Source of the DNA: a virus
Strand: one strand, 5' to 3'
Virus record (IMG/VR): IMGVR_UViG_3300018080_000252
Coordinates: 1-48,484 of that record
Length of the DNA: 48,484 nucleotides
Part shown: one piece after another, positions 13,522 through 24,800 of the stretch
Layout of the letters: every line of letters starts with the position of its first letter
Numbering within the stretch: position 1 is the stretch's first letter
Translations under genes and position numbers: made by a program
Notes under the pieces: generated by a model
Seen by the model: only the letters and a program-made list of their open reading frames with translations
What the model was told of the DNA's origin: nothing
Database searches by the model: none

Positions 13522-14112
13522 TTAGTGGGTCAACCACAGGTCGATCGCCCGGGCAATCGCCTGCGACATGCGTTCCTGCCAAACGGAGCTGTTGAGCAGG
13601 ATCTCCTCGGTCGGGTTGGACAGGAAGGCCAGCTCTACCAGCACCGCCGGCGCGGGAGTCCCGCGGAGCACCGCGAACCACGCTTCCTTGTCGGGGTCGC
13701 CGTCACTGTCTTCCGTGCGGATCCGCAGCTCGGGGAACTGGTTCTTTACCGACGCATAGATCCGGTCGGCCAGAGGGTCGGCCTTCGTCTGCCCGGGAGT
13801 CGTCCAGACCTCGAAGCCGTGTGCCCGCCAGTCGTCGGCGGCGTTACAGTGGATCGAGACGAGGCACAGGGCGTTGTGCCGGGTCGCCACGTCGGCACGC
13901 ATCTGGAGGTCGGTCCTTTTGTCCTCGCTCAGTGCGGTCCCGCGATGGGTCAGCTCAGTGCGGATTCCCAGCTTCTCGAGGGCGTGTTTCAGCCGCAGGG
14001 ACACCAGCATCGTGACGATCTGCTCGCTGACGCCAGTGGGGCCGATTGCGCCGGGATCCGGGCCTCCGTGTCCCGGGTCGATGATGACGGGGTGGGGGTA
14101 GCGGTACTGCAT
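13522..14112 (-). CDS. N-acetylmuramoyl-L-alanine amidase (endolysin)
   Basis: A 196-residue Amidase_3-type enzyme. The start at 14112 overlaps the previous TGA and has AAGGAGCTCTG upstream; the longer reading upstream is another gene. Zinc and catalytic residues are visible: His in IDPGHGG near residue 12, Glu in SEQIV near 29, His in SIHCNA near 87 and Glu in VELAFLSN near 162. It should cut the bond between MurNAc and the peptide stem. There is no signal peptide or wall-binding domain, so release depends on the holin. Confidence 0.9.
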   Translation of the reverse strand: MQYRYPHPVIIDPGHGGPDPGAIGPTGVSEQIVTMLVSLRLKHALEKLGIRTELTHRGTALSEDKRTDLQMRADVATRHNALCLVSIHCNAADDWRAHGFEVWTTPGQTKADPLADRIYASVKNQFPELRIRTEDSDGDPDKEAWFAVLRGTPAPAVLVELAFLSNPTEEILLNSSVWQERMSQAIARAIDLWLTH

Positions 14113-14354
14113 CAGAGCTCCTTGTGATTCGCCAGGCCGTAGCGCACCGCCGCCATGTAGACGGCGGGGATGCTCCTGCCGAGTCTCTTGGCGATCACCG
14201 AGGCGGGCACCCGGTGGTAGTAGCGGGCGAGGATGGCCCTTTCCCGCTCCGTCCAGAAGTCGTAGCACCGGATCTGTTTCTGCGCCTCCTCGAGCACGGG
14301 ATCGACGCCGGCGTGGTACTCGTCCTCGGTCATCAGCGTTTCGTAGTCGCTCAC
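14112..14354 (-). CDS. Small HTH protein (Myb/GcrA-like)
   Basis: An 80-residue protein. The GTG at 14354..14352 overlaps the previous TGA (GTGA), with GGAGGAGCT before it. Residues about 42-75 (FWTERERAILARYYHRVPASVIAKRLGRSIPAVYMAAVRYGL) follow the pattern W-x3-E-x3-L with IAKRLGRS, as in SANT/Myb-like or GcrA-like DNA-binding helices. Such proteins in phages regulate transcription or assist terminases. Here it lies between a phosphoesterase and the endolysin. Confidence 0.65.
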   Translation of the reverse strand: MSDYETLMTEDEYHAGVDPVLEEAQKQIRCYDFWTERERAILARYYHRVPASVIAKRLGRSIPAVYMAAVRYGLANHKEL

Positions 14355-15226
14355 AGCTCCTCCACTGGAGCCCGCGGGATGCTCCATACCTTGTGCTTGG
14401 TGTAGATGTGGGATTCCCCGTGCCGCACCAGAATGCCGCCCACCTGGGAAAGTGACTGCCGGGCGCCGGCCAGGCGGTAAACGAATGGCGTCTTGAGCTG
14501 CCAGCCCGGCGTGGAGATGACGACGCCCGAGCCCTTGGCGGTCGGCACCTCCGTCTTAGCGAGGCGGTGGCGGTGGCTGCGGACGATGACGTCCGGGGCC
14601 TCCTGGTTCCACCGACCCGCCTCCTCGCAAGCGATCACGAACTCCTTCTGCAAGGCCGTGGTCTCGTAAGCGTTGCTGTTGACCGGAGCGATGTGGTGCT
14701 GGATGTCCACGAGGATCTCGCCGACCCGCAGACGCAGCTCGTGGCGGGCGTACTGGCCCACCGCGTTCGGCACGGCGCCAAGCTCTGAGGCCAGGCGCTC
14801 CTCGTCCTCGCCGGAAGGCCCGACGTGGGCGTCGGTGCCGCGCACCCAATACAGGGGTGCGTCATTGGTGGTGTCCAGCGCGTACCGGATGCACTCCCTC
14901 GCCACCTTCGCCTGGTCGGCGAGGTTCTGACTGATCTGCGTGGTGGTCCGGTGGTGCCGGCCTTCGACGACGTCGCCGTTGAGCACGACGGCAAAAGGCT
15001 CGTCCTGGGTGTTGCGGGGCACCCACTCGGTCCAGAACTCCTCCCAGCACTCCCACATACGGCGCTGGAGGTCGGAGGGGAAGTACGGCCCGCCGTTGTC
15101 GAGCTGGACGCCGCCCGGCGGACACAGGCCGAGGCGACACCCGCAGTGGAGGTCGGACACGACGATGATCTGCCGGATGCGCTTCGGCTCCGGCGGTGGC
15201 GGCGGGCGTTTAAGCGGAACTCTCAT
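14351..15226 (-). CDS. Calcineurin-like metallophosphoesterase
   Basis: A 291-residue enzyme with the metal-binding signature of calcineurin-type phosphoesterases: SDLHCG near residue 24, NGDVVEG near 84, RGTDAH in the GNH[DE]-like position near 129, and SHRHR near 218. Two cysteines (SDLHCGCRLGLC) are unusual in the first loop. The substrate is unknown; phage relatives may cleave nucleotides or nucleic acid. Its position in the late lysis region, not with replication genes, is odd. Confidence 0.82.
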   Translation of the reverse strand: MRVPLKRPPPPPEPKRIRQIIVVSDLHCGCRLGLCPPGGVQLDNGGPYFPSDLQRRMWECWEEFWTEWVPRNTQDEPFAVVLNGDVVEGRHHRTTTQISQNLADQAKVARECIRYALDTTNDAPLYWVRGTDAHVGPSGEDEERLASELGAVPNAVGQYARHELRLRVGEILVDIQHHIAPVNSNAYETTALQKEFVIACEEAGRWNQEAPDVIVRSHRHRLAKTEVPTAKGSGVVISTPGWQLKTPFVYRLAGARQSLSQVGGILVRHGESHIYTKHKVWSIPRAPVEEL

Positions 15227-15501
15227 GAGCCGCCGTCCCTGGTGGCAGCTTCACCGGCCAGTCCGAAGTAGGCGGCGCCGTCCACGTAGTCGTCGAGAAC
15301 CTGGGTGCCGTAGGCCGAGCGGGCAGCTTTCAGGATCACCATGAACATCCACCCCTGCTCCTCGGTGAGATCCAGGTTGTAGATGGCGTTGAAGGCCTTG
15401 ACAGCGCGGGCCATGCTGCGCTCGCCGCCCGTCGCGTCACGTTCGGCGCCGCGGGCCTCCATCGCCTGGAGAGCTTCCCGGAGAACGTCGGGAGCCCGCA
15501 T
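15223..15501 (-). CDS. DUF6378-like phage protein
   Basis: A 92-residue protein. The start MRAPDVL at 15501 lies 2 bases after the previous stop. The segment GGERSMARAVKAFNAIYNLDLTEEQGWMFMVILKAARS, then DDYVDGAAYFGLAGEA, matches the pattern I recall for the DUF6378 family of small helical phage proteins. The family function is not established. It overlaps the phosphoesterase gene by 4 bases (ATGA). Confidence 0.68.
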   Translation of the reverse strand: MRAPDVLREALQAMEARGAERDATGGERSMARAVKAFNAIYNLDLTEEQGWMFMVILKAARSAYGTQVLDDYVDGAAYFGLAGEAATRDGGS

Positions 15502-15502
15502 C

Positions 15503-15820
15503 TCAACCCCCGAAGACCTTGACGATGATGGCGGCGGCTGCACCCCCGACGCTCCCTCCTCCGGCCACCAGCAACGTCAGCTTCGTGAAACTGGACTGTA
15601 GGCCCCGAGCCGCCTTCTCGACCTCGACCTGTTCGGCCTGGACGGCCTTGACGCGCTCTTCCAAGGCGACCACGCGGGTCTCGATCCGACCGATGCGCCC
15701 GTTCCGCAGGTAGCGGTCGAGCTCGTCGATCTTGTCGGCCAGCCCTTGGGTGGCTACCTCGAGCTGCTTCAATCGGTGGAGACACAGGGGATCGGGTGTT
15801 GCTGAGCAGTCTTGCGGCAT
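15503..15820 (-). CDS. Coiled-coil protein with C-terminal membrane anchor
   Basis: A 105-residue protein. The start MPQDC at 15820 has GGAGGGAAGT just before it. Residues about 15-75 form a coiled coil (LKQLEVATQGLADKIDELDRYL, VVALEERVKAVQAEQVEVEKAA). Residues about 83-104 are a Gly/Ala/Val membrane segment. This layout resembles XhlA-type membrane proteins that assist holins. It lies upstream of the other lysis genes and right after the giant polyvalent gene. Confidence 0.65.
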   Translation of the reverse strand: MPQDCSATPDPLCLHRLKQLEVATQGLADKIDELDRYLRNGRIGRIETRVVALEERVKAVQAEQVEVEKAARGLQSSFTKLTLLVAGGGSVGGAAAAIIVKVFGG

Positions 15821-15870
15821 ACTTCCCTCCATCGCGCACGAGTCACGGGATTCGTCTCCTTGTTGATGGT

Positions 15871-18800
15871 CTAGAAGGCCGACTTCCCGGACCAGCTTTG
15901 ATACCAGATGAGCGCATCCCTGAGCAGCTCTTGGTCGCTCTTGGAGAGGCCCGCCATGAACGCGCCGCGGTGCTGCTTCGGGATGGTGTAGAGGGGGTGT
16001 TGCGTGCGGAGGCTCTGCTCGAGGCCCTTGGGGCTACCGCCCTCTTTGAAGTATTCGTTGAGCCACTTCGCGGCGCGTTTCTCATCGCCCCACATGAGTG
16101 CCTTCCGGTAGTAGTAGAGGGCATTGGAGCGGGCGCTGCGATGCAGGATCACCGGCGATGTCTTGTTGAGATGCTCCTCGGCCCACTTCGACGCCTCATG
16201 CCGGATGGCCCAATACGACGCCTCGCGGGGGTCCGTGCGGTAGACGAGGAGCGGTTCAACCCACCGTGCGGCTTTCTGCCAGCCCGTCAGGTCGGTGGTG
16301 CGGCGGGGCTTGCCCATCACTACGTTGTAGAGCTTGTCCAGGCCGGCCCAGCCGCCGAACGTGCGGACGACGTGCTCAGTGCGGTCGCGGATCGGGCGGG
16401 GCCTGAGCCCGCGACGTCCCTCGCCGAAGATGGACGGGTAGGTGGAGAAGCCGCCGATCAGCTCGAACGGCGTCTTGATGAAGGGCTGCACCCCGTTGAT
16501 GGTCCGGTCGGCGGCACCCTTCGGGATCTCGGCCACCTTGTCGCGCCAGTCGGCCCGGCCCGTGACGAGATCCTCGACGTCGTTGGGCCAGTCCGAGAGC
16601 CCGACCCACTTGAGCGCATCGAACAGCGCCCCCTCGAACCGGATCGCGTGGATCTCGCCGGTCTCGTCGTTCCTGCCGAGGATGACGTGTAGACCGCGGC
16701 GGGTGCGCCGGATCTCGCGCTCCTCGTCGGGGAAAAGCGTCATGTTCCACAGCCACACCAGCCCGCTCACGATGTGGGCCTGGAGCACGCGGCGCCCTAC
16801 GCGCTTGAGCACCTTGCCGCCGACCTTCTTGGTCGCGACGCCGGCGACGCGCTTGCCGGTGGCCCACGGATCGCCGCCTTCCTCGTACTGGAGATTCTTG
16901 AAGAGCCGGACGTAGCGCGGTGCGTTGATCTCGGCCCAGCTCCAGAACGAGAAGAGGTTCTCGCGGAGCCACATGCCGCCCCGGGAGATGGCGCCGTAGT
17001 CGCCGACGAGGTCGCGAGCGAGCTTCGCGGCGCGGCGCTTGCCCGTCAGCGGCGCGACCTCATCGACCCGGGAGACGCCGGCGCCCTTGTACTTCTCGGA
17101 GCCGAGGACGCGCTCCTTCATGCGCCGGTAGGCGGCGAGCCGGAGGATGTTCTCCCTCCAGACCGTGAACTCGCGGACGTTCTTCCAGTAGCGATCGACC
17201 AGGTCCACGAACTTGTTGGGATCCTCGTTGATGAGCGCCTTGAAGGCCCCACTCTTCGAGATGTCGGGAATGTCGGTCATGGTCAGCCCGGAGTCGATGA
17301 CGCCGAACTCCATCGCCTCGTCGATCTCCTCCTGGACCGGCTTCGGGACGCGCTCGCCCTTGACGTGGTAGCGCCACAGGTCGCCGGCGGCGTCCTTGAA
17401 ATACTTCATGATCTGCGGATCGAAGGCCACGCAGATGTCCGCGTCGCCGCTCATGTTGTTGAGGTTGTACTTCATGGCGCGGGTCGGTCCGAGGAGCACC
17501 GTCTGCTTCCATGTGGAGTGCGCCCAGCGGAACAGGTTGTCCATCGGGTCGTCGATGTACTTGTGGAACTCGTCGAGCGTCTTGGCGAGATCCTCGGGGA
17601 TCACCCACTGCGGGCGCATCCCACCGATGGCGAGCACTGTGTGGACCTGCTCGGGGGTCAGCTCGATCTCGCCGTCGAGGATCCGCTGCATGGCGCGCTC
17701 CTCGATCGTGAGCGCCCGGAAGACGTTCGCGCCCTGCTTCGGCTGCCAGGCAACGTAGCCCTCGGGGATGAGGTTCTCCCACGTCAGGTAGTCGTTGCCG
17801 AGCCGGTCCTTGATGAAGCGGTTCTTCTCGTTGACCGCCTTCAAGAACGCGAGCGCCGGCACCTGCGGCGGCATCGCGTCGGCGTCGGCCTCGGTGAGCG
17901 GAATGCCGAACATCTCCTTGAACTCGGCGTCGGCCACCTCCTTGCCGTGCTCGACGAGCCACTTCAAGTAGCCGAAGAACCGCTCCGGCTCGGGATCCTC
18001 GTAATCCGGCGTGATGAACTTGTCCTCGGCTGCGCCGCGGAGGGCCTTGCCCTCGGCCAGGTAGCCCAGCACGTCGGGATAGGGACCGGCGGGGAGATTG
18101 CCTGCCGCGGCCTGGTCCTCGAGGAACCGCTTCATCTCGCCGATCCGATGCCTGTAGGGAATGAGCGGGTCGAGCTCTCCCAGCTCGGTCGCCCGGGCGT
18201 CGAGGATAGGTCTGACGTCGCTGGCCCCGTTCCTGATCTCCTCCCTGAGCGCGGCGATCTCGTTCCTCAGCTCGTGGATCCGGGCGAGGTTCTCCGGCCC
18301 GCCGACGAGGTTGACGTAGTTGCGGTGACGGGCCTCGGCGTTGAGCCGGCCCTTGATGTTTGCCAGCTCGTCGAGACGGTCGAGCGTGCGCTTCCGGGCG
18401 ATCGCCGCTGCGGCCTGCGACGCCCACTCCAGCTCGGCCTCCTGGTAGGCGGTGTTGAAGTCGGTGCCGCCGACGCGACGCTTCATGAAGCCCTTCGTGT
18501 GGATCCGCACGTCGGTCGAGCCGGTGCCGACCCACTGCCGTTCCCGGGCGTTGAAGTGCTTCATCACCTGGCGGTGGTAGTAGCGCGGGTCCGCGAGCAC
18601 GTCGGCGTCGAGGATTTCCAGCTCGACGAGCTCCTCCGTCAGCCCGCGGACGTAGCGGGCGCGGCGGTCCAGCGCGGCGCGGACGTGGGAATTGGCCGCG
18701 ACGATGCGCTCCAGGCGCTCGAGGTGCTGCGTGATGTCGGTCTCGGGAGCGTTGTCGCCGAAGCGGGGGTGCGTGTACCCGAAGGGCAGCGGCTTGCCCT

Positions 18801-21800
18801 CGCCCTCCGTTGCGGTGTCGTAGAGCCCGGCCTCCACGTCCTTGATGATGTCGGGGAGGACGATGACGCGGGAGAACAGGTCGAGCGCCTGGCCGTCGAG
18901 CCCCTCCGTGATCTCGCGGATGCGGATGTAGGTGATCGGCTTCGCGGCGCGCTCCGCGGCCTCGAGCGTGCGGAGCTCGTCCTGCATGAGCGCTCGCATC
19001 GAGTCCTTCCCGACGTCGATGTGCGGGTAGTGCCGCCGGAAGATGATGGACGCGCTGGCGAGGAGCTTCTTCATCTCGGCGACCTTGCCCTCGCTCTGGA
19101 GGCCTTTCGCCGCCTGGAACCGCTCCTCGATCTTCGGGTCGTCGGCCTTCACCGCCTCCGGGATCTCGAGCTTGCGGAGGGGCTTCCTGGGCTGGCCGAG
19201 TTTGCGGAGGTTGTCGAGCACGGTGATGAAGGGATCCTTCGCCGTCTCGATCAGCTTCATGTCGTCGGCGCTCTCGGTGACGTCGTTGCCGAACACCTCG
19301 TCCGTCTTCTTCTCGAGGTTGACGGTGCCATCCCAGCGGTTGCCCGCGGTGGCCCTCACCCCGGCGATCGCCACCTGCTCATTGCCGCGCCACAGGCCGA
19401 CGAAGTTGGCGTTCTCTGGATTGAAGCGGATCGTGTCAAAGCCGGTCACGTCCTCCAGGAACCGCCACTGATCGAGGGAGAACGTGAACTCGGAGATGAT
19501 GGCGCCGTTCTCCGTCTCGATGATCGGCTCCATCTGATCGGCGTGCAGTGACCACCGCCAGCCGCGCAGATGGGCACGGGTGCCGTCCTTGTTGGCGTGG
19601 TCCTTCCAGAGCTTCTCGAGCTGCGCCTTGGTGGGGATATTGTGTTTGGGGTCGCTGGTCGTGACCTTGATCTCGTTCTTCACATTCGCGGGAGCGTTCT
19701 CGAGGACCGCCTTCTTGGGGATCAGGAAGTGGCCGTTGGTGTACCAATCCCCCTCGACGTCGAGGCCCGCGTCCTTGCCCATCCACGCCGCCTTGGGGCT
19801 GTAGGACAGCGGCGCCGGCGAGAGCTGGCCGTAGCGCTTCCGGGTCTCCGGCCTGCCGGCCTCGCCCGCAGCGCGTCTCATGCCGGGGAACCCCGACGAC
19901 ATCGTGTGTGCGGTCAGCTTGTTCGAGGACGATGCCTCATCGCGCTCGATCGGCTTGTCGGCGAGCGTGTAGAAGAGATCGCGGGCACCCTCAGAGCCCA
20001 TGGTGTAGATGCCGTCGCCGGGGATCTGGAGCCGGAGCGTGGCCGTGGCGTCGTCCTTGATCTTGGGCCAGTTCTCTTTGAGCTGCTCGATGATCCATGC
20101 TTCCTGCTGCTTCGTAAAGCCGAACCTCTTGACGTCCACCTCGTGCTCGACCTGACTGACCGCCGCACGCGCATCCGCGTTGGGGACCACGTCGATCAGG
20201 CCGATGGGCTTCCGAAGGTCGGGGCGCGCCGTGACGCCGATGCGCTTGATGCGCTCGAGGCTTTCCTTCGCGGCCTCCTCGGTGAAGTACGCCTGTGCCT
20301 CGGCGGGGTCGCGGGTCAGCCCGAAGTGCTTGAACTCGGGATTGAGCGCGTTCTCGAGTGAGGCGTGGTCCTCGCCGTGGAACGTGCCGTCCGGCCACTG
20401 GATGAAGTATCGCGCACCCGTCGCATGGATGAGCCCCTGCTTCTTCGGATCGTCGGGGTGGCGGAACTTCGCCAGCTCATGCGCCTCGACCGTGATGATC
20501 TCCGGCGTCCCCGACGACTCCGGCGTCTTGTGGCCGCGGGTGGTGGGGCGCTCGGCGTCGGGCTTCTTGGGCTCGGGCTTGGGCTTTTCGGCGAGAGGCT
20601 CCTCAGCGGCAGGCGCGGGTGCCTCCTCGGCCTTGGGCTTGTCGATGACAACGATCCGCGAGACGACGCCCGTCTTCCGTAGCTCGTGCTCCTTGAATGA
20701 GCCCTCGGGGAGCTTCTCCGACGTGCCGTCTACCTCCTCGAGCCACGAACGGAATGACCTGGACTCGTAGTCCTCTCGGAAGAAGGGGCCTTCGCTCATG
20801 ATGGAGACGACGCGACCCCCAGGCTTCAAGAGCCTGTAGGCGTGCTGGACGTGCTTGATGTCCTGGCCCTTTTCGAAAGGTGGGTTCATGACGATCTTGT
20901 CGTATCCTTCGACGCTGTACTCGAGGAAATCGCGGTGGGTGACGTCATAGCCCTTGTCAATCAGGATCTTCGCCAATTCACTGTTGAATTCGACGATATC
21001 GACATTGCCCTTCTGGCCCTTACCTGCGCCAGCGGCCACCATCGCATCGGCGAGATCCCCTTTCCCTGCGGATGGCTCGAGCACTCGATCGGTGCTCTTG
21101 ATGTCCGCTCTCTCGAGCATCTTCGTGATGACCGAGCGGGGCGTCGGAAAGAACCCGGGGATCTTCCGACCGGCGAGTGCCAGCTCGGCCTTCTTGCCCT
21201 CTGAGACTCCCTTGGCCTCGGAGCGGATATCGAGCAGCTCCTCGAGCGCGGCGCGGAGATCCTCGGTCGATTCGATGCCAAGCCGATGCAGGCGCTTGAT
21301 GTGCGCTACGTCCGATTGGAGCATCGCAGTGTCGCTTTTCAGGAGCTTTGCCGTGTCCTCCATCTCGTCAAGCCATGCCTCGTCGAGTCGCACCCAATCC
21401 TCACCGGCTCTTACAGCATGGTTCTGCCACGACTTCACGAGCTGTTTCGCTCGGACAATCTGGCCTCTCGGCACCTGCTTCTTCTCGAGCATCTCGCTCA
21501 ATTCTCTGGCGATATAGCGGGCGTTGTGCCCGTACATCTTCGGCCATGGGAATGTCGCGTGCTCAAGGTCGGATTCGTTCGGAGCCCGGCTGCGGATCTC
21601 CTCGCGGGCGGCTCTCTCGTCTGCTGGCAGCGATCTCTCGTGCTCGATGTTGGCGTGTCGCAGCTCCTTTTCCAGCGCCTCGACAGCGGCCTTCGTCTTC
21701 ACGTTGGCGAGCTTGGTCTTCTCCCCCGACTCGAGCTTGTCGGCGACGGCCTGCATCGTCTTGGCGAGGGCCTGGTCTGCGTAGGCGCTCTCCATGGCGC

Positions 21801-24800
21801 TCTCGGCTTGCCTCGCATACCTGGCGGTGTGCGTCTTCCGCGGTTGGTCGAGCGCCTCCTGCGCCTTGCTGGCGAGTTTCTTGGCCTGGGAACGAAGAGC
21901 TTTCGCGGCGGCGATGCGCTTCTTGTCCACTCGCGGCGGTGCCGCTGACGGCTTCTCAGGCGGCAGAACTGTGATCCCGGCCTTCCACAGCTCACGAATC
22001 GTGCCGGGTCCAGCGGGGCCGGCGAACTCGATCCGCTCCTCCCTGGTCAGCTCGCGGACATCGCCGCGACGGTGGAAGGTGTACCCTGCCTTCTCGATCT
22101 GCTCGACCACGCCTCCCGAAAGCTCACCCACCGCCGTCTTCCGCGGGGATTCCGCCTCCGTTTCCGGCTTCGTCTCCTTCGGTGCCGCCTTCTCAGCAAC
22201 CGGCGCAGGAACTCCCTCTGTGGTGCCAGAAACCACCTCCAGCTCGTCGTAGGGGATCCAGACCTTGGCACCGCCCTCGCCGTCGATGATGGCGGTCGGC
22301 TTACCTCCGGGCTTGATGGTGTACTTGTAGGGGCCTTGCTGGCCGGTGCCCTTGTGGCGGATGATCGTGCCCTTGGTCAGCTCGGGAGGCTCCTTCGCGG
22401 GGGCCTCTGGCGGGGCAACGTGCGCGACCGCGTCCTCATGCACTTTCCTGGCGTTGTCATAGACGTTGAACCTCTTGAGGGCGGTGACGTTCCCGGAGTC
22501 AAGGTCGATGACCCGGACGAAGCCCTGCTTGCCGCGGGCTGCCTTGTACAGCTCGTAGCGGACGCCGTCGATCGTCTGGACGTCGGCGACGATCGCATCC
22601 GACCCCATGACTCGGGCAGCATCACCGACATTCAGCTCTTCCGGCGCTTCTTTAACGCCTTCCGCACGGCCTTCTCGAGCTTGTGGTGCCTCCCCACGGG
22701 GTTGCTCGGGTGCTTCGCGTTGTAGATCCTCGCGGCCTTCGCCTGCGCCGCGTCGTAGCTCATCCCCTCCTCGCGGACGAACCTGTCCCTCATCGCCTCG
22801 TAGACCTTCGGCATCGGGGGCCTCCTTCTTCTCTGCCGCCAGCATGCGCTCGAGAAGCTCTGCGGCAGCCTTATCGGCAGCCTCATCAGTCCGCACCTTC
22901 CCCTCGGAGCCTGTGGGGTAAACCCTGGTGTGGAGATGGTGCCCTTGCGCGAGTAGACGCTCCATTTCTTCCCGAACACGAGCTGCGATATCCGGGCGAC
23001 CCTTGGCAATCCAGAAACGATGACTCTTCTCGAAGTTCTCGACCGTGCCGAATCCCTTGAGATACAGCCGGGCTTGCTCCTGCGTTAGGACTCGCGCCGC
23101 CTCTTCCGGGGACAAGGCGAATAGCTTTCTGTACCACTCCTGATCTGCTTCGTAATGCCTATTTGAGGCTTCTAGGTCGAAGTCCGGGTCATTCGGGTCG
23201 GTAGTATGAGGAGGCGACTCGGGGCGCGGCGGGAATGTGCTGACCGCCTCTACTTCCGCCCGAGGAACTGGAGCACCTTCGCCTTCAGCGACGGGCTCGG
23301 CTGCGGCTGCCGCGGCAGGACCTCCAGCTTGACCGGGGGGTTCCCCAGCTCGCGAAGCCTCTCGAACCAAGTCGATAGGCTCTCGCCCTTTCGGCGCTCG
23401 TAGTCCTTCTTGCTCCCGCTGCCGCTTGTGCTCGTGCCCGGCCTGGCTGGCCCTGTCATAGTCTCCTCCAACTCCATGCGAGATCGCCGGCGTGGCCGTC
23501 AGAATGGTGCCATCCTTCAAGGTAACTCTGAGCTGGCGCTCTTGCAATCTCTTGTTGAGCCTGTCTGCGAACTCCTGCGCGTCCTGTTCCGAAGGGAAAC
23601 GGCCTGCGAACTCGTCACCGCCGTACCGCGTAACGGTTCGGACGCGATCGCCCATCTCTTCTCGGATTGCCGCGGACTCCTCCGCGATGACACCGAGGAG
23701 CTTGTCGCCCTCAGCCTCAGAGACGTGGTCGTTCCACCATCCGAGACTGTCAACGTCGTACCACAGGGTGATGTCGTCGGGAGCCTCATGTTCGGCTTCG
23801 ACGTAGGCTCGGCGATTGCCGATCTCTATACCGTGCTGATCGCGGATTCGATCGTCCACGAGCAGCTCGCGCTTCGCTTCCTCCTCCGACATCTCGGCTA
23901 CGCGCCGCCGCCGAACGAGATCGACCCGACGTTCCTCGGGGATTGCCTCCGGCTGCGCCCCCTGCGGCTCCTGTGGCTTGGCAAACTCAGCCGCGGGCTC
24001 TGCGGGTGCTGGGGGACGCTCGGGGGCTTCGGACGATCCTGGGGCTTTCTGAGCCGTTTCCGGCAAGGCGGCGTTGAGCAGCTCCCGCGCCTCCTCGCGG
24101 CCCTGGACATTGAGCAGGTTGCGGACCTCGTTGATGGTGGGGCGCCGTCCAAGGTCGTCGGCCATGCGACGGATGCGCTCGCCCTGCGTCGGCTCACCCT
24201 CGGTCTCCATCGCCTCGAGCAACTCGGCGCGGCGCTCGGCCTGCGGCCTGCGCTGCTCCTCGGCCTGGCGGGTGATCTCGCGTTCACGCTCCAGCTTCGC
24301 GGCTTGGGCCTGCTCGGTCTCGGCCCGGACCTGCTCCGCTTCGGTGCGAAGTGCCTGCGCGGTGGCCGTGTCCTTGGGAAGCATCCTGCCGGCGATCTCG
24401 GCTTCGACCTCGAGATCCGGCGGCGGCTCACGCCTCTTCCACATGCTGATGATGCGGTCGGCGGTCTTCCAGTCGTCGCCCTCGATCGCCCGCTGGAGCT
24501 CCTTGACGTACTCCTCCCGCATGATGCGCTCGGCGTTGTTGGGGCCGGCGCGGTCGGGGTGCATGTCGATGAGCGCCTCGCGGTAGACCTTTGCCTTGTC
24601 CGCTGCCGCCTTCGGGTTGAAACCCTGGGAACGCAGCGTCCTCGTCAGGAAGCCGAACAGCTTCCCGGCTGCATGGAGAGCGAGGATGCCGGCAGCGGAC
24701 TCCGCGAAGCCCTTGGCGGCTTCCGCGGGCTCGCCCTTCTCGATGCCGGCGCCTGCGCCCATGGCGCCGAACTGCGTCGCCGCCGCACCCGTGCGGGCGA

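Noticed and set aside
12253-14127. 624-codon plus-strand open frame across the lysis genes
   Set aside because: The minus strand here carries amidase, secreted protein and holin with good ribosome sites and motifs; the plus-strand product has no recognisable feature.
16774-19551. 925-codon plus-strand open frame
   Set aside because: It lies antisense inside the polyvalent gene, has no coupled neighbours or ribosome site of note, and its product is low-complexity Leu/Val/Asp/Arg sequence typical of reversed GC-rich codons.
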